From contig CP142452.1 of assembly GCA_038049695.1 (NCBI GenBank), positions 48,256,501 through 48,320,500 on the forward strand: a stretch of DNA of 64,000 nt, read 5' to 3'. This stretch comes from Cinnamomum chago (taxonomy: Eukaryota > Streptophyta > Magnoliopsida > Laurales > Lauraceae). This document shows positions 46,948 through 57,634 of this stretch, in pieces (the first letter of the stretch is position 1; the number at the start of each line of letters is the position of its first letter). The notes beneath the pieces were generated by a model. That model saw only the letters and a list, made by a program, of their open reading frames with translations. It was not told the origin of the DNA and did not search any database. Position numbers and translations under genes: made by a program.

Positions 46948-48751
46948 CTCTCTGGATATATAACAGGTTATAATTAGACAGGCAGTATATATGTAACATG
47001 TATATGGTGCTTGTAGTAAAAGGAAAAACATGCACAAGACTTTTTACATTATATAACCCTAATAATAATGTATCAGTGTCTCAACCTCCTCATAGACCCT
47101 CCACCGAAGGGATGGCCGAGCCTACAGTCACGTTGAGTTAAGCCTAGCTTATTTGGATCATTACTGTCTGGATACGCATACCCAGTGATAACCCAATCAC
47201 TGATTGGTTTGGCCTCATATGACAAATAACACTAACTCCTAGGGAGAGGTTATTACCGTCTTATGTCAAGTGTATTACCATCTCTTATGAACGTTCCCAA
47301 AATGTCTATGACTTAAGTCCTCCGAAGGGAAGAGACTTTAATCCAATCTAGAAGTGATCTTTAGTAAAGAGCTCCACCGAAGGGATGGCCGCTCCCACTA
47401 ACGCTTCATTGACATTCTATAGAAGTGATCTTTAGTAAAGAACTCCACCGAAGGGATGGCCGCTCCCACTAACACCTCATTACGAACATTCACATTAGTT
47501 CACCTACTAATTCATCAAAGTGATCTTTAGTAAAGAACTCCACCGAAGGGATGGCCGCTCCCACTAACACTCCAATGAGTTAGCATGAACCGAAATTGGA
47601 AGGCCGTGGGATTTTTCCAAATCCCTCTCCCACTTGATTATTTAACACTAGGGTTATGGGCCCACTTTGGTATCAACATATTAGATTTTAGTTTGGCCTC
47701 TTTTGGAAACTAAGGGTACCAAGGTAAACTAAACACTATCCAATTTTAAACCTTAGACAAATAGAAGGTGCTGGTCTAAGAGCCGTTTAAAAACAATTGC
47801 CAAACTAAAACCAATCCAATATAAAAAGATGCCAATTTTAAGAACCTAGTGGTGGCCATGTTACTAGGTGATAAACATAGCAATTATATAAAGCATAAAC
47901 CATGCATTCCATATATAAAAGCTAATAAAAGAATGCAATCCTTGATGGCTCCCTGCTGTTCGGACTTCAAATCCTTTTCCAATTAGGAAACTTGGTAAAG
48001 AGTCCTTCTTGCGCTAGGAAACCTCCATTGCCTCCATCACCATGGGACCCGGTTTGTTGCAACCTTCCTCGCTTGAAACTTTCCTTTTCTTGCTTGTTAC
48101 AATAAATCAAAATTTATACAAGCAACCCAATGAAAAACAAAAACCCAAAATTACATTGGAGATTCCTATGCTTTTCAAGAAAGCTTACATCAAGACTAGT
48201 TGAAATAAAAATAAGGAAATAATTACAACTTCCTATGATTGCTAACCGCGCAATCGTACATTTATCAACTAATAAAAACATCCAAATCCACACACATACA
48301 TGCGAACCATCAAGGATGCAATATATGGCTGCAAACAAAGAGGTTAGTGCATGCAATTGTGCTTGGTACAGCACTAAATAGAAATCTGAAATTATTCCAA
48401 CACCTTGGAAACAATTCCTGCACACTTCCATGTAATAATCAGCAATCTGAAATTGTTCCAGCAACATGGAAACAATTTCTGCACTCCTAACATATAGTGG
48501 ACAGCAATCTGGAACTATTCCAGCAGCATGGAAAAGTTTCAGAATCATTCCAGCAGCACTAAGAAATAATTCCTGCACTACTTATATGCAGAAATCTGCA
48601 ATCTGTAGAATTCCTGCAGCCATGGAAAAATTCCTGCACACAACCTTTGCAGGAAACTCCTAGAATCAACATCCTAAAGGGCGCCACCATGCCCTTAATT
48701 AATCTAGGAATGAAAACCACACAACATGGGATCATGATATCACATGGAGAG
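46948..48751 (-). other. copia2 untranslated leader with repeats
   Basis: It holds the three units with CTTTAGTAAAG seen in copia1 (starts 47354, 47425, 47520; the same 71 and 95 spacings). About five copies of TCCAGCA..TGGAAA..ATTCCTGCAC lie at 48380-48650, more than in copia1. An open frame at 48114-48578 lies in these repeats and is not a gene. Confidence 0.88.
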
Positions 48752-48763
48752 GCTCTGATACCA
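48752..48763 (-). other. copia2 primer binding site
   Basis: Minus-strand TGGTATCAGAGC, one base from the 5' LTR end, complementary to initiator tRNA-Met. Confidence 0.95.
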
Positions 48764-48764
48764 A

Positions 48765-50764
48765 TGAAAGTTTATGCATATCAGATCTTGGGAGAGACTA
48801 ACATGGCTGATTTGAGGTTGTTCAAGTTTTAAAAACTAGAAAAACAGATCTGATATCAGCCATAAAACCATGCATAAAAGTCCATGAAGTCATGATCAAC
48901 ATGTGTTTAAATCAAAGAGATGATAGAAGACTATTACCTTGATGATTTTTATGCTTCAAATCTCTGAAAAAAGGAAGCTTCAAAGTTCTGAAATCAACCT
49001 GCAATCAGCAGCACAGGTGCAGAAATTCTGTGCAGGATTTTCCCCTTTGATCTTCTCTCCTATTCCACTTCCAAATCTGATTGGTAGTGATGGTGGGATC
49101 AAAGTATGGAATCCTAAGAAGGGTTTTCTGAATCACCTTTTGTGGAATAGATAGTTGCTGGTCTTCTCTCTCCAAGGAAGAAGATGAGGGCAGCAACCTA
49201 AAGGGGCTGGGCGTGAATACTACACAACATGCAATGGGCAGCCAAAGGGTATAAATAATACTCCACGCCCTTGGGTATAAATTCCAGCCACACTAGGGTT
49301 TTTCCTTCTATGTTGCACGCCCAAGGTAGTGCTCTCCTTTTATAAAGGTTGCATTCCTAAAAGAGTCCTCTTTCTAATAGGAATGACCTTCCCTAATAAT
49401 TAGCAACTAATCCCCTTAGTTGTGCAACACTTACTAATTTAGGATACTAAAATTAGTAACCCTTAATAATAGGAATTCTTACCCAAAGAGGAGTCTTTCC
49501 TTCCAAGTAAAGATACCTAATCAAACTTGGAAACCTCACACAAGTGTCCCCACATATGGCTGGCCCACAAGATAGCTAAACACACCATGGCCCACTAGTC
49601 AATAATTTAGCTAGAGTTAAATTCATGTATGCTCTCAAGAGCCTATTAGAATTTAATATTCTTCCACAAAATTAATTCAACCACATATCATCTAATTAGG
49701 AAACCATGCCAATATAGGAAAGTGGCTAGAAGAGGGACCAAAAGACATATTTGCCCTTGGCTCCCAAAATGACCAAAATGTCCATGCTAACCCCATAGCA
49801 ACATTAAGATCATTTTAACCCTAACTCATTCCACTAGAGAGTTATGGTTGCACTCCAGGGACAAATATTAAATTGCAAATAAGCTCATCATAAATAGACG
49901 ATTGTCTTTGACCTACCAAGTACAATGACCATAATGCCCCTCTATGTAACATCCATAATCAAGTAGGTTAACCGATGTACTATCTACCTTCTTGATTACA
50001 TCTCAACCTTAGAACTTCATACCCTTGACTTAATCATCATCCGGATATCATTCTCTTGATCCAGGGAGCGACCCACAAGTTCAATATCCATATGGAACAT
50101 CCATATACTAAGATCTTAGATTCTGATGATTAATCGGATAATTCTAAGGGGATGATCATTCCATCATGTGATGGCATAGATTCCATATTGCATTTGCACG
50201 TCCCAACTAATCAAGCCCGAGCACCCAAAACACAGAGCTGTTGACCCATGAACGGGATCTCACCCATAGTGAATTAAAGCACAAGAACTTGACTTCGTCA
50301 GTTCATCCACAAATGCTCAAGATTAAGAGCACTGGTCACTCAGTAGCAAGAGGTGATTTGATCTCTCTCTGTGATAGTACTATTTTAGAGATCACACCTA
50401 CAAGTGGTCCTGTTCAATGCATGACACATGCACTAATGAGATAAATCCGGAAAGACCTCCTTGACTAAGGTAAGTCACCCTGAATACAGGAGAGTATCTC
50501 ATTATAACTTATACCAAGATGAAGTGCCCAACTCCATCTCTCAGTTATGAACAAGTTTATTGTTTCAAGTGTCCATGACTCAGACCTAACTGTGTGTAGC
50601 CACTACACACCTAAGTCATTACTAGAAAACAATGGGCCTTACACAACCATACATATACACAAGTAATAAGAGAAAGATGTCATACTATTAAATAACCAAT
50701 AAATATCCAGTTACAGAGATGAGAGTGCAGTCAGTGGGCTTTAGGGCATACACCAATCCCAACA
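48765..50764 (-). repeat. copia2 5' LTR
   Basis: 2000 bp, nearly identical to 40992-43000, lacking nine bases near 49655. It carries the promoter that would drive copia2: a TATA-like TTTATAAAAGG on the minus strand at 49336-49346. Confidence 0.96.
49336..49346 (-). promoter_or_regulatory. TATA-like box in copia2 5' LTR
   Basis: TTTATAAAAGG on the minus strand, followed downstream by GGGCGTG/CACGCCC motifs. Transcription would start about 30 bases further and run toward gag at 46947. Confidence 0.6.
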
Positions 50765-51614
50765 CCAAGTACAATGACCACAATGCCCCTCTATGTAACA
50801 TCCATAATCAAGTAGGTTAACCGATGTGCTATCTACCTTCTTGATTACATCTCATCCTTAGAACTTCATACCCTTGACTTAATCATCATCCGGATATCAT
50901 TCTCTTGATCCAGGGAGCGACCCACAAGTTCAATATCCATATGGAACATCCATATACTAAGATCTTAGATTCTGATGATTAATTGGATAATTCTAAGGGG
51001 ACGATCATTCCATCACACGATGGCATAGATTCTATATTGCATTTGCACGTCCCAACTAATCAAGCCCGAGCACCCAAAACACAGAGCTGTTGACCCATGA
51101 ACAGGATCTCACCCATAGTGAATTAAAGCACAAGAGCTTGACTTCGTCAGTTCATCCACAAATGCTCAAGATTAAGAGCACTGGTCACTCAGCAGCAAGA
51201 GGTGACTTGATCTCTCTCTGTGATAGTACTATTTTAGAGATCACACCTTCAAGTGGTCCTATTCAATGCATGACACTTGCACTAATGAGATAAATCCGGA
51301 AAGACCTCCGTGACTAAGGTAAGTCACCCTGAATACATGAGAGTATCCCATTATAACTTATACCAAGATGAAGTGCCCAACTCCATCTCTCAGTTATGAA
51401 CAAGTTTATTGTTTCAAGTGTCCATGACTCAGACCTTACTGTGTGTAGCCACTACACACCTAAGTCATTTACTAGAAAACAATGGGCCTTACACAACCAT
51501 ACATATACACAAGTAAGAAGAGAAAGATGCCATTCTATTAAATAACCAATAAATATCCAGTAACAGAGATGTAAGTGTAGTCAGTGGGCTTTAGGGCATA
51601 CACCAATCCCAACA
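50765..51614 (-). repeat. copia1 5' LTR, outer piece with LTR start
   Basis: It resumes after the duplicated CCAAG (50765-50769) with the text that follows CCAAG in the 3' LTR and ends at ACCAATCCCAACA (51614), the LTR start read on the minus strand. It matches 33229-34034. Confidence 0.93.
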
Positions 51615-52898
51615 CCAAGGCCTCCTCTCCCCTTTTTATAGCACTTAAGCAACCTCCTCTTACTAATTGAAATAGAAGTCTTACTTCCATAACAATTAGT
51701 TGCTTACTAAATCACAATTAGAAGTCTTACTTCAAATATGATTAGTAACTTCCTCTTTTACTAATTGAAATAGAAGTCTAACTTCTATTAATAATTAGTA
51801 ACTTACTATTACTACTATTAGAAGTCTCACTTCAAATAAAAATAGTAACTTTCCATTTCCTTTTAGAGTTCTACTATAATTAGTATCTTTCTAATATCTT
51901 GGGCTAGCGTGGGGACCACTAGGGATTCCTTAGAAAGCTGACTCCAATTGGGACACGCGACCCCACATCTCATGTGTAATCCGGGCCCACAGTTAATTGC
52001 AAATAACTCCACTATATAAATGCAATTGAACTCCAGTCTTAGGAATATCTTACAATGAAGACCCTAAACTTCCCAATTACCACAAGTAGGCCCCTCCATC
52101 TATATCCATGGATCAATTGGACCTATCCACCAAAATAGATTTATATCTTATTATCCTTGAGCCCCAGTTAGTTATAGTGATCATTTGGTACCGATCCAAT
52201 TAACTCTTAATTGGAATGGGTGCGCACTTACCAATGATAAATCCATTAATTGGCACAAGGGGATATTAAAGATAGATCCCATCTTGACCATTGAATGTTC
52301 CCACAACTCTACTACCATGTACCCAAATCACCAAGGTGTTGACCTACAATTGGCCTCACTCATTGGTGACTCCAAGCAAATGAATAGATAGAAACTTGAG
52401 TTCATTAATGTCTCAAGATTATGAGCCTATTGTTAGGGAATTATGAGAGGAGACCTTAAAGTAAAGATAGTGTATATAAGGTGATTCTCATGGTCCTTCA
52501 ATACATCCAATGTACCAGCACCATGATCCAAAATCTTACATTCCGATGATCGAGACAAATCACACTATCTCATAGTGATCAAAGTGCTGCAACCTTGTCA
52601 GATGAGATACCCAATCTCATCACTGGTTGTGAAGATATTTAAGTATAAGATTTGCAATACATGTCCCCTATATGTGGATCTCATCCATACACATGTATTA
52701 CATCTAGTATACTTGTGGACTCCGGTTCATCTCATGAACCATTATGTCATTGGTATTAGTTTTGTGCAAACAAGTAATAAAACACCATTCATCTCATGAA
52801 AGGAAAGTAATAATATATATTGATAAATAAAGAAATTAATCAATTTATTACATCATATACTGGTATTGAGATCATAAAACTATCGGAATCTTCTTGCA
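51615..52898 (-). repeat. element D 5' LTR, outer piece (right end approximate)
   Basis: After copia1 is removed this continues the LTR that broke off at 27794. The order of landmarks parallels the copia1 LTR (short-leader region with TTTATAG, a run of AGAAGTC...ACTTC repeats, a late conserved part). No coding sequence. The right end is not fixed: CTTGCA at 52898 is one candidate. Confidence 0.55.
51640..51875. repeat. degenerate ACTAATTG/AGAAGTCTTACTTC repeats
   Basis: The phrases TACTAATTGAAATAGAAGTC, AGAAGTCTTACTTC and AATTAGTAACTT alternate four or five times within about 230 bases of the D LTR. This looks like decayed short tandem duplication. Confidence 0.55.
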
Positions 52899-53741
52899 TT
52901 ATTTTTAACTTAGCATCAAAGGTTTTTACTCATACTTGTTTTGATTTGCGATTTTAAATTAAAAGAAATACTCTTTTTATCAAACATGTTAGTTTTTAGT
53001 CTAGCTTAGTTCTCCAAGACCAAACTTCCCTCTTAAAATCATTTTTCAAGTCTTTTAAAAATAGGGAAAGTTCGGTCAGCCGAACTTGGTTCGATCAGCT
53101 GTCGGTTCTGGATCCAGAATGTAAAAATTTGTATATTAGGGAATGTCGGTCAGCTTGTCGGTCTGTTGTTGGTCAGCTGTCGGTCGACCGAACTACTGTT
53201 CGGTGAACCGACACCTTTACAACGGTTCAAAATTTTCAAAAATATAGCCGTTGGATTATGACCATTGAGTTCGATCGACTGAACTCCATTTGTCTGTCGA
53301 CCGACAATAGATCTATTGGAGGCAAAATTTCTTATAAAAAGAACCCTTCCTTGGTTTTTGGGCCAACACTTTTGAAACTTTTGAGTGCCAAGGAAGATGG
53401 GACATTCATGCTAAGCTAGAAGGAAGCTAGGAGGGCAAATCATCATGACAAACCTTTGATCCTTCATTGGGTTTGCTCTTCTTATCTTATTTTATTCATG
53501 CTTACTTTCAAATCTTTAATTTCTTCAAATGGCATGATTAAAGTATTCAAAGTGTTCAAATGTTGAGTGTTTAAACATGCTTTGATTTTAAAATATGCTT
53601 ATCATTTTAACTTCAACATTTGATTAGTAATCTCACATGTTTAGACATTTAATGTTTCTTTCAAACTTGCTAGTTTCATTTTAAACTTCCTAAAAACAAG
53701 CTTGTTCATTATTTCAAAAGATATGTGTAGTTACTCTATCT
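52899..53741 (+). repeat. E(+) copia LTR, left piece (start missing)
   Basis: It is read as the upstream part of the LTR that ends at 57426, interrupted by the solo LTR B. The order of features agrees with the opposite-strand E LTR at 57635-59381: GGTCGACC-type palindromes (CGGTCGACCG at 53181-53190), then a TATA-like TTATAAAAAG near 53332. The LTR start is absent, probably because D was inserted here. Confidence 0.5.
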
Positions 53742-54142
53742 TGTAAGACCCCGACCCGAGTGAGCCCGATTAGTACTAATTAAGTTGCGTGTTAGTGCTA
53801 AGCTTGATTAGTGATTTTTGGGTTAAGATGGGTTTGGAATAGCTTCTGATATAGTTTTGGGGATTTTGATTGGCTTTGTGTTAGTAGGGCCCATTGGGGG
53901 TTCCTTTTCATGACATTGCATATGTTTGAGGATTTATCGGAGGTTTTTACATTCATGATTTTAATCCCATTTTACTCGCTTTAATGATCCCTACAACTTT
54001 TATGTTGATCCCGTTTTCGTTTGAAATCCCGAAACCCGAATTCTTGGCCTTGAGGGCAAAACAGTCATTTCACACCAAAGCTGTACCCAAAACTTAGTAT
54101 TCTCGAAACCCGTGAAACATATACTTTTTAGAAACTAGATAT

Positions 54143-54173
54143 TTCGACGAACAATTCTTCCTTCTTCGTCGAA
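54143..54173 (+). promoter_or_regulatory. conserved LTR inverted repeat, solo LTR B
   Basis: Perfect arms TTCGACGA (54143-54150) and TCGTCGAA (54166-54173), 400 bases from the LTR start. Confidence 0.65.
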
Positions 54174-54964
54174 TTCATCCGTGGACCCGAGAGAGATGAT
54201 TTCAGTCCATTTAGTTCATTAAGTTGTGGGACCCAACCTTCCCTTTGTTAACAAAGAAGAACTCACCCTCCATTTGCAATTCATTCTCCATTTTCCAGCA
54301 CAAGAGAAGAGTCTAGGGTTTTCCTTGGTTTTCTCTCCTTCTTCTTGCTTCCCCATCTCAAAGCCTCACCAATCTTGCACCAAACTCAAAATGGAGATCA
54401 TCTTCTTCTTCCTCATCTTGCAAGCATTCCATTGATACCATTTGTGAAGAGGACCCTCCATCACAAGACCTTCTTTGAGCTCATCATTGCCATTAGAGGG
54501 CCTTAAAGGTAAGAGATCATCCCCTTCTCCTAGATTAGTGTTCCTCTAGTTCTTGTTAAGCTACATTTCCATTTTTGAAAGGTTTCCTAGTCATTATATT
54601 GTTTGACCCATGTTAGGGCTTTATTTGGGGATTTTGCATTGTAGCTTGGACCATTTTCTTGGAGGACTTGATAGAGCTTAATATCATTAATTGAAGACTT
54701 GAGGCAAGTGAATGTTTGGAGGTTTTTTAAGTTTCAAATGATTTGGTGAAACATTGATGGATTTTTATGCTTTCATTGATTGCATTTATTGATTTTTCAT
54801 GGTTGCAATAAATGATATTTATGCATCTTGATAGCCTCATTTAATGTCTTGGAATCTTGTGTTTTAGTCATCTTGATCATAGTTCTATGTGGTTGTTGAA
54901 GTGTTGGAAAGAAAGGAACAAAAAGGAGAAAAATCCAAGTCCCGGACCTGCACTGCGCCCAGGA

Positions 54965-55069
54965 CCGATCGATCGGACGTGCAGACCGATCGATCGGTCT
55001 GTCAGTAACTGTAAGGGTTTTTGGACCGATCGATCGGGCCCTGTGTAGAAATTTCGGCCGATCGATCGG
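54965..55069 (+). repeat. CCGATCGATCGG palindrome cluster, solo LTR B
   Basis: Four perfect 12-bp palindromes starting at 54965, 54986, 55026 and 55058. The sequence just before them (CCCGGACCTGCACTGCGCCC) is shared with LTR C copy 2, so the two clusters share an origin. Confidence 0.88.
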
Positions 55070-56801
55070 TCCCTGTTCAGAAAATTTTGGCCGATCGGTC
55101 CGGTGGATTTTGAGATTTTTATTTTTTTTCCTTAGTGCTAGGTGGGACCTTGGCTACCCTTTTTGGACTAATTGGACTATGGGTGAGATGTCTTGAGCCG
55201 ACGCTTCTCACGGTTAGTTTGGTGGTATCGAAGTTCAATCCGTTTCAATCTCGAACGGGATGGAATGACGCGATAACTTCTTTATATCCAAATATAAGTC
55301 TTTTGCCTTGGTTATCGCGAATTCCATTCCTTTCGATGACTGAATAGGTTGGTCGATGTTTCCGAATTAACGTCATGCCTAGGATGGACCGTCTATAACC
55401 TTGATTTTCCTAGTATGAAATCTAGTTATAACCATAAGCTCATTTTAAGTTTTGAAAATCGTAAGAGTGCATAAGGAGCCCGGAATGTCTTCAAACTCAA
55501 GGAGTACCAAGTTATATCTATAATCGACATACGGGACCCCTATCCACTCAAATAGATCTTTAAATCATCATCTTTCCCGAATTGTAATAGTTCATTTTAT
55601 TTCTTCATTTCCAAGATTTCTTTACATGGCTTGTCTTTCTCGAAAGCATTGTTGTACACTTGAAATGGTTACTTGACCCGAAGTGCATTGCACCACATGA
55701 TATGGCAGTGTGCCCTTGAGCACCCCCGTCTTGCCCGTTTGATTATATATATTTGTACTTGATTTACTTGCATTGTCTCGATTGTATTTGACCTATGAGT
55801 CGGCACCACTAAGCTTGGATAACCTCGTTGGTCTGATCCACCGACTTGGAGATCCCCCTCTTGTCCCGCCAGCTGCAGTTTGGATCCCGCTACCCGGTCA
55901 TTACCGTGGTCTTGTCCCGATACCGCAGATTGCTACTGTGGTCCCCGATGCCCGGCTCGCTACCGTGGTCATGTATAGTATTGTATATGCATATGTATTT
56001 ATATGAGATCCCCTGTTTCTCCTCACCTCGAGTGACTGAGACCAGGGCCTAGTTATTACTCTATCACCTTAGTGATAGAGGACTTAGCTTCGTGTGGTCG
56101 CCATCTTGCTTGTTCCTGATTCCTTGGATACCCTATGAGTTTTATCTTGTTTACATGTTTTTCTAACAAATGATTTATCTATTTTATGAGAGTTCTTGCT
56201 TTAACAGATTTTCTTACCTTTCGAGATATTTCATCTATTACATGTTGTTGTATCTTCTCACTCTCTTGCCAGACCGTCGTGTCTGATCCTTTGCTTTGGT
56301 ACTCAGGTCTCGTTGCCGGTTTCCTTGAGGAGGAGCCGGAGGAGGCGGTAGGTGAGCTGCAGCCTCTAGTTGAGTGGCGTGCTGACGATGTCATGTAGAC
56401 ATCGGGTTGCCGAGGCGTAACATTTTGGGAAGGACTTGTTAACTATTCTTTGGGTTATTATTTTGTAATATTGGCCTTTGTCGGCCTCTAATTTTGGGGA
56501 ATGTAACTAAATGATATTTTGTCTAACTTTAACAACCTTTGGGAAACTTGCTATATATATCATTGCTCATTCTGATACAGTAATTATACTTATTGTTATG
56601 GTCTTCATGACTAATGATAGTTAGACTATTTGATTTACTACATGCTTCCGCACTCAAGAAGAAATATTCATTGATTGTTGTGATATCCTCACCGTGGACA
56701 CCTGTGGGAAATTGAATACAAATGTGCATGTTATCATTCCTTATTTATCATTATCGTCCCGATCCCGGATTAGTCCTACGGGCCGGTCCGGGGTCGCGAC
56801 A

Positions 56802-57426
56802 TATCTCTCATTTACATCATTCATGAGCATTGAGTTTCAAATGAGATAGAAGTAGTTTTAAGGTATATGTATCATTTATTGATCTTTGCATTTATCATGC
56901 ATATGCCTTAATTTGATTACAACTTTCATATCAGCCTATGTTAAGAGGCATTTAATTGTTTTCACTTGCATCTCATTGTATGCTAGTTTAGGCATAGTTT
57001 TTGAGATTAAAAATCTTGTTGCAAAGATTTATGCTTAGCCTATTGAAAAACATATGAGGATATATAGGTTAATGCTTAGCCTTGGGTAAAAAGCATTTGT
57101 GGTTGTAAGGTTGGAGGTTAGCCTAAACCTTAATATTGATAGTGGAACTCCGGTAGAAATACTGGGAGTGGATGTAGGCATGATTGGCCGAACCACTATA
57201 AATTTCCTTATTATGGTGATTGTGTGGATGATGCACTTATATTTATTCTTTTCTTATCCATGTCAACTTTGGTTCTTTACTTGGTATTAGACTTTTCATC
57301 AATAATCAAGTTAATGAACTATTAAAACATAATTGACTTTTGTTTAAAGAAGAATTGGGCATTGGAATTGAGTGTACCCTATTCAACCCCCCCCCCCCCT
57401 CTCTAGGGTTCGGTTCTGGACTTTCA
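56802..57426 (+). repeat. E(+) copia LTR, right piece
   Basis: It resumes after TATCT and ends TTCTGGACTTTCA at 57426, where gypsy3 gag begins. It shares GGCCGAACCACTATAAA, GCTTAGCCT repeats and a CCTATTCA-C(n)-TCTAGGG end with the E LTR at 57635-59381. A run of 13 C lies at 57387-57399. The family resembles SIRE/Maximus copia LTR ends, a tentative assignment. Confidence 0.7.
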
Positions 57427-57634
57427 TATATGACAATGGCTAACGAAGGCGCTTGGGCAGCATTCAAGACACAGTTTCAAGATAACTACATTCCCTCCCA
57501 CGTCAAGAGACAGAAAGCTATTGAGTTCCAGCAGCTCAAGCAAGGCAACATGACCATCCTATATTATGTTAACAAATTTGAAAGATTAGCTAAATATGCT
57601 ACCGAGCTGATTGACACTGAGCAGAAGATGATAA
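57427..57634 (+). pseudogene. gag: gypsy3 gag fragment between two E LTRs
   Basis: 208 bases encoding part of the gag core (AFKTQFQDNYIPSHVKRQ and IEFQQLKQGNM), close to gypsy1 gag. The N-terminal part should lie left of the E(+) LTR and is not in the window. The frame is open across this piece and continues after the opposite-strand E LTR at 59382. Confidence 0.88.

Larger units (their letters stand above)
40992..50764 (-). mobile_element. copia2: complete young Ty1/copia element
   Basis: A 9773-bp element with two LTRs (40992-43000, 2009 bp; 48765-50764, 2000 bp), primer site, leader, gag-pol and polypurine tract, flanked by perfect CCAAG duplications (40987-40991 and 50765-50769). The LTRs differ by six substitutions and one 9-base deletion by hand count, about 0.3%, the least of any pair here. 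At the often-used 1.3e-8 changes per site per year that is roughly 0.1 million years. It lies in the 5' LTR of its close relative copia1, so is younger. The lineage is probably Angela. Confidence 0.97.
27795..51614 (-). mobile_element. copia1: complete Ty1/copia element, twice interrupted
   Basis: Minus-strand order is 5' LTR (51614-50770 and 40991-39833), primer site, leader, gag-pol, polypurine tract and 3' LTR (34034-33229 and 28992-27795). A solo LTR C at 28993-33223 splits the 3' LTR and copia2 at 40992-50764 splits the 5' LTR. Each LTR is about 2004 bp once insertions are removed. I counted about 16 differences between them, near 0.8%. The flanks are CCAAC (27790-27794) and CCAAG (51615-51619), a one-base mismatch. 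LTR start, polypurine tract and protein sequence suggest the Angela lineage. Confidence 0.92.
53742..56801 (+). repeat. solo LTR, gypsy family B
   Basis: 3060 bp, starting TGTAAGACCCCGACCCG and ending GGGGTCGCGACA, with perfect TATCT flanks (53737-53741 and 56802-56806). The ends and most of the body match the gypsy2 5' LTR without its 835-bp duplication. The inverted repeat is perfect (54143-54173). The palindromes are CCGATCGATCGG (54965, 54986, 55026, 55058, with a degenerate one near 55092), as in family C. Open frames such as 55773-56006 are not genes. Confidence 0.95.

Noticed and set aside
48114..48578. Open frame of 154 codons before copia2 gag
   Set aside because: It lies in the repetitive untranslated leader and is not kept in copia1.
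52821..57426. E(+) LTR with start TGATAAATAAAG at 52821 and TATAT duplications
   Set aside because: TATAT matches on both sides, but this is AT-rich, the start does not match the other E LTR (TGTTAGGG), and D LTR-like sequence seems to continue past 52821.
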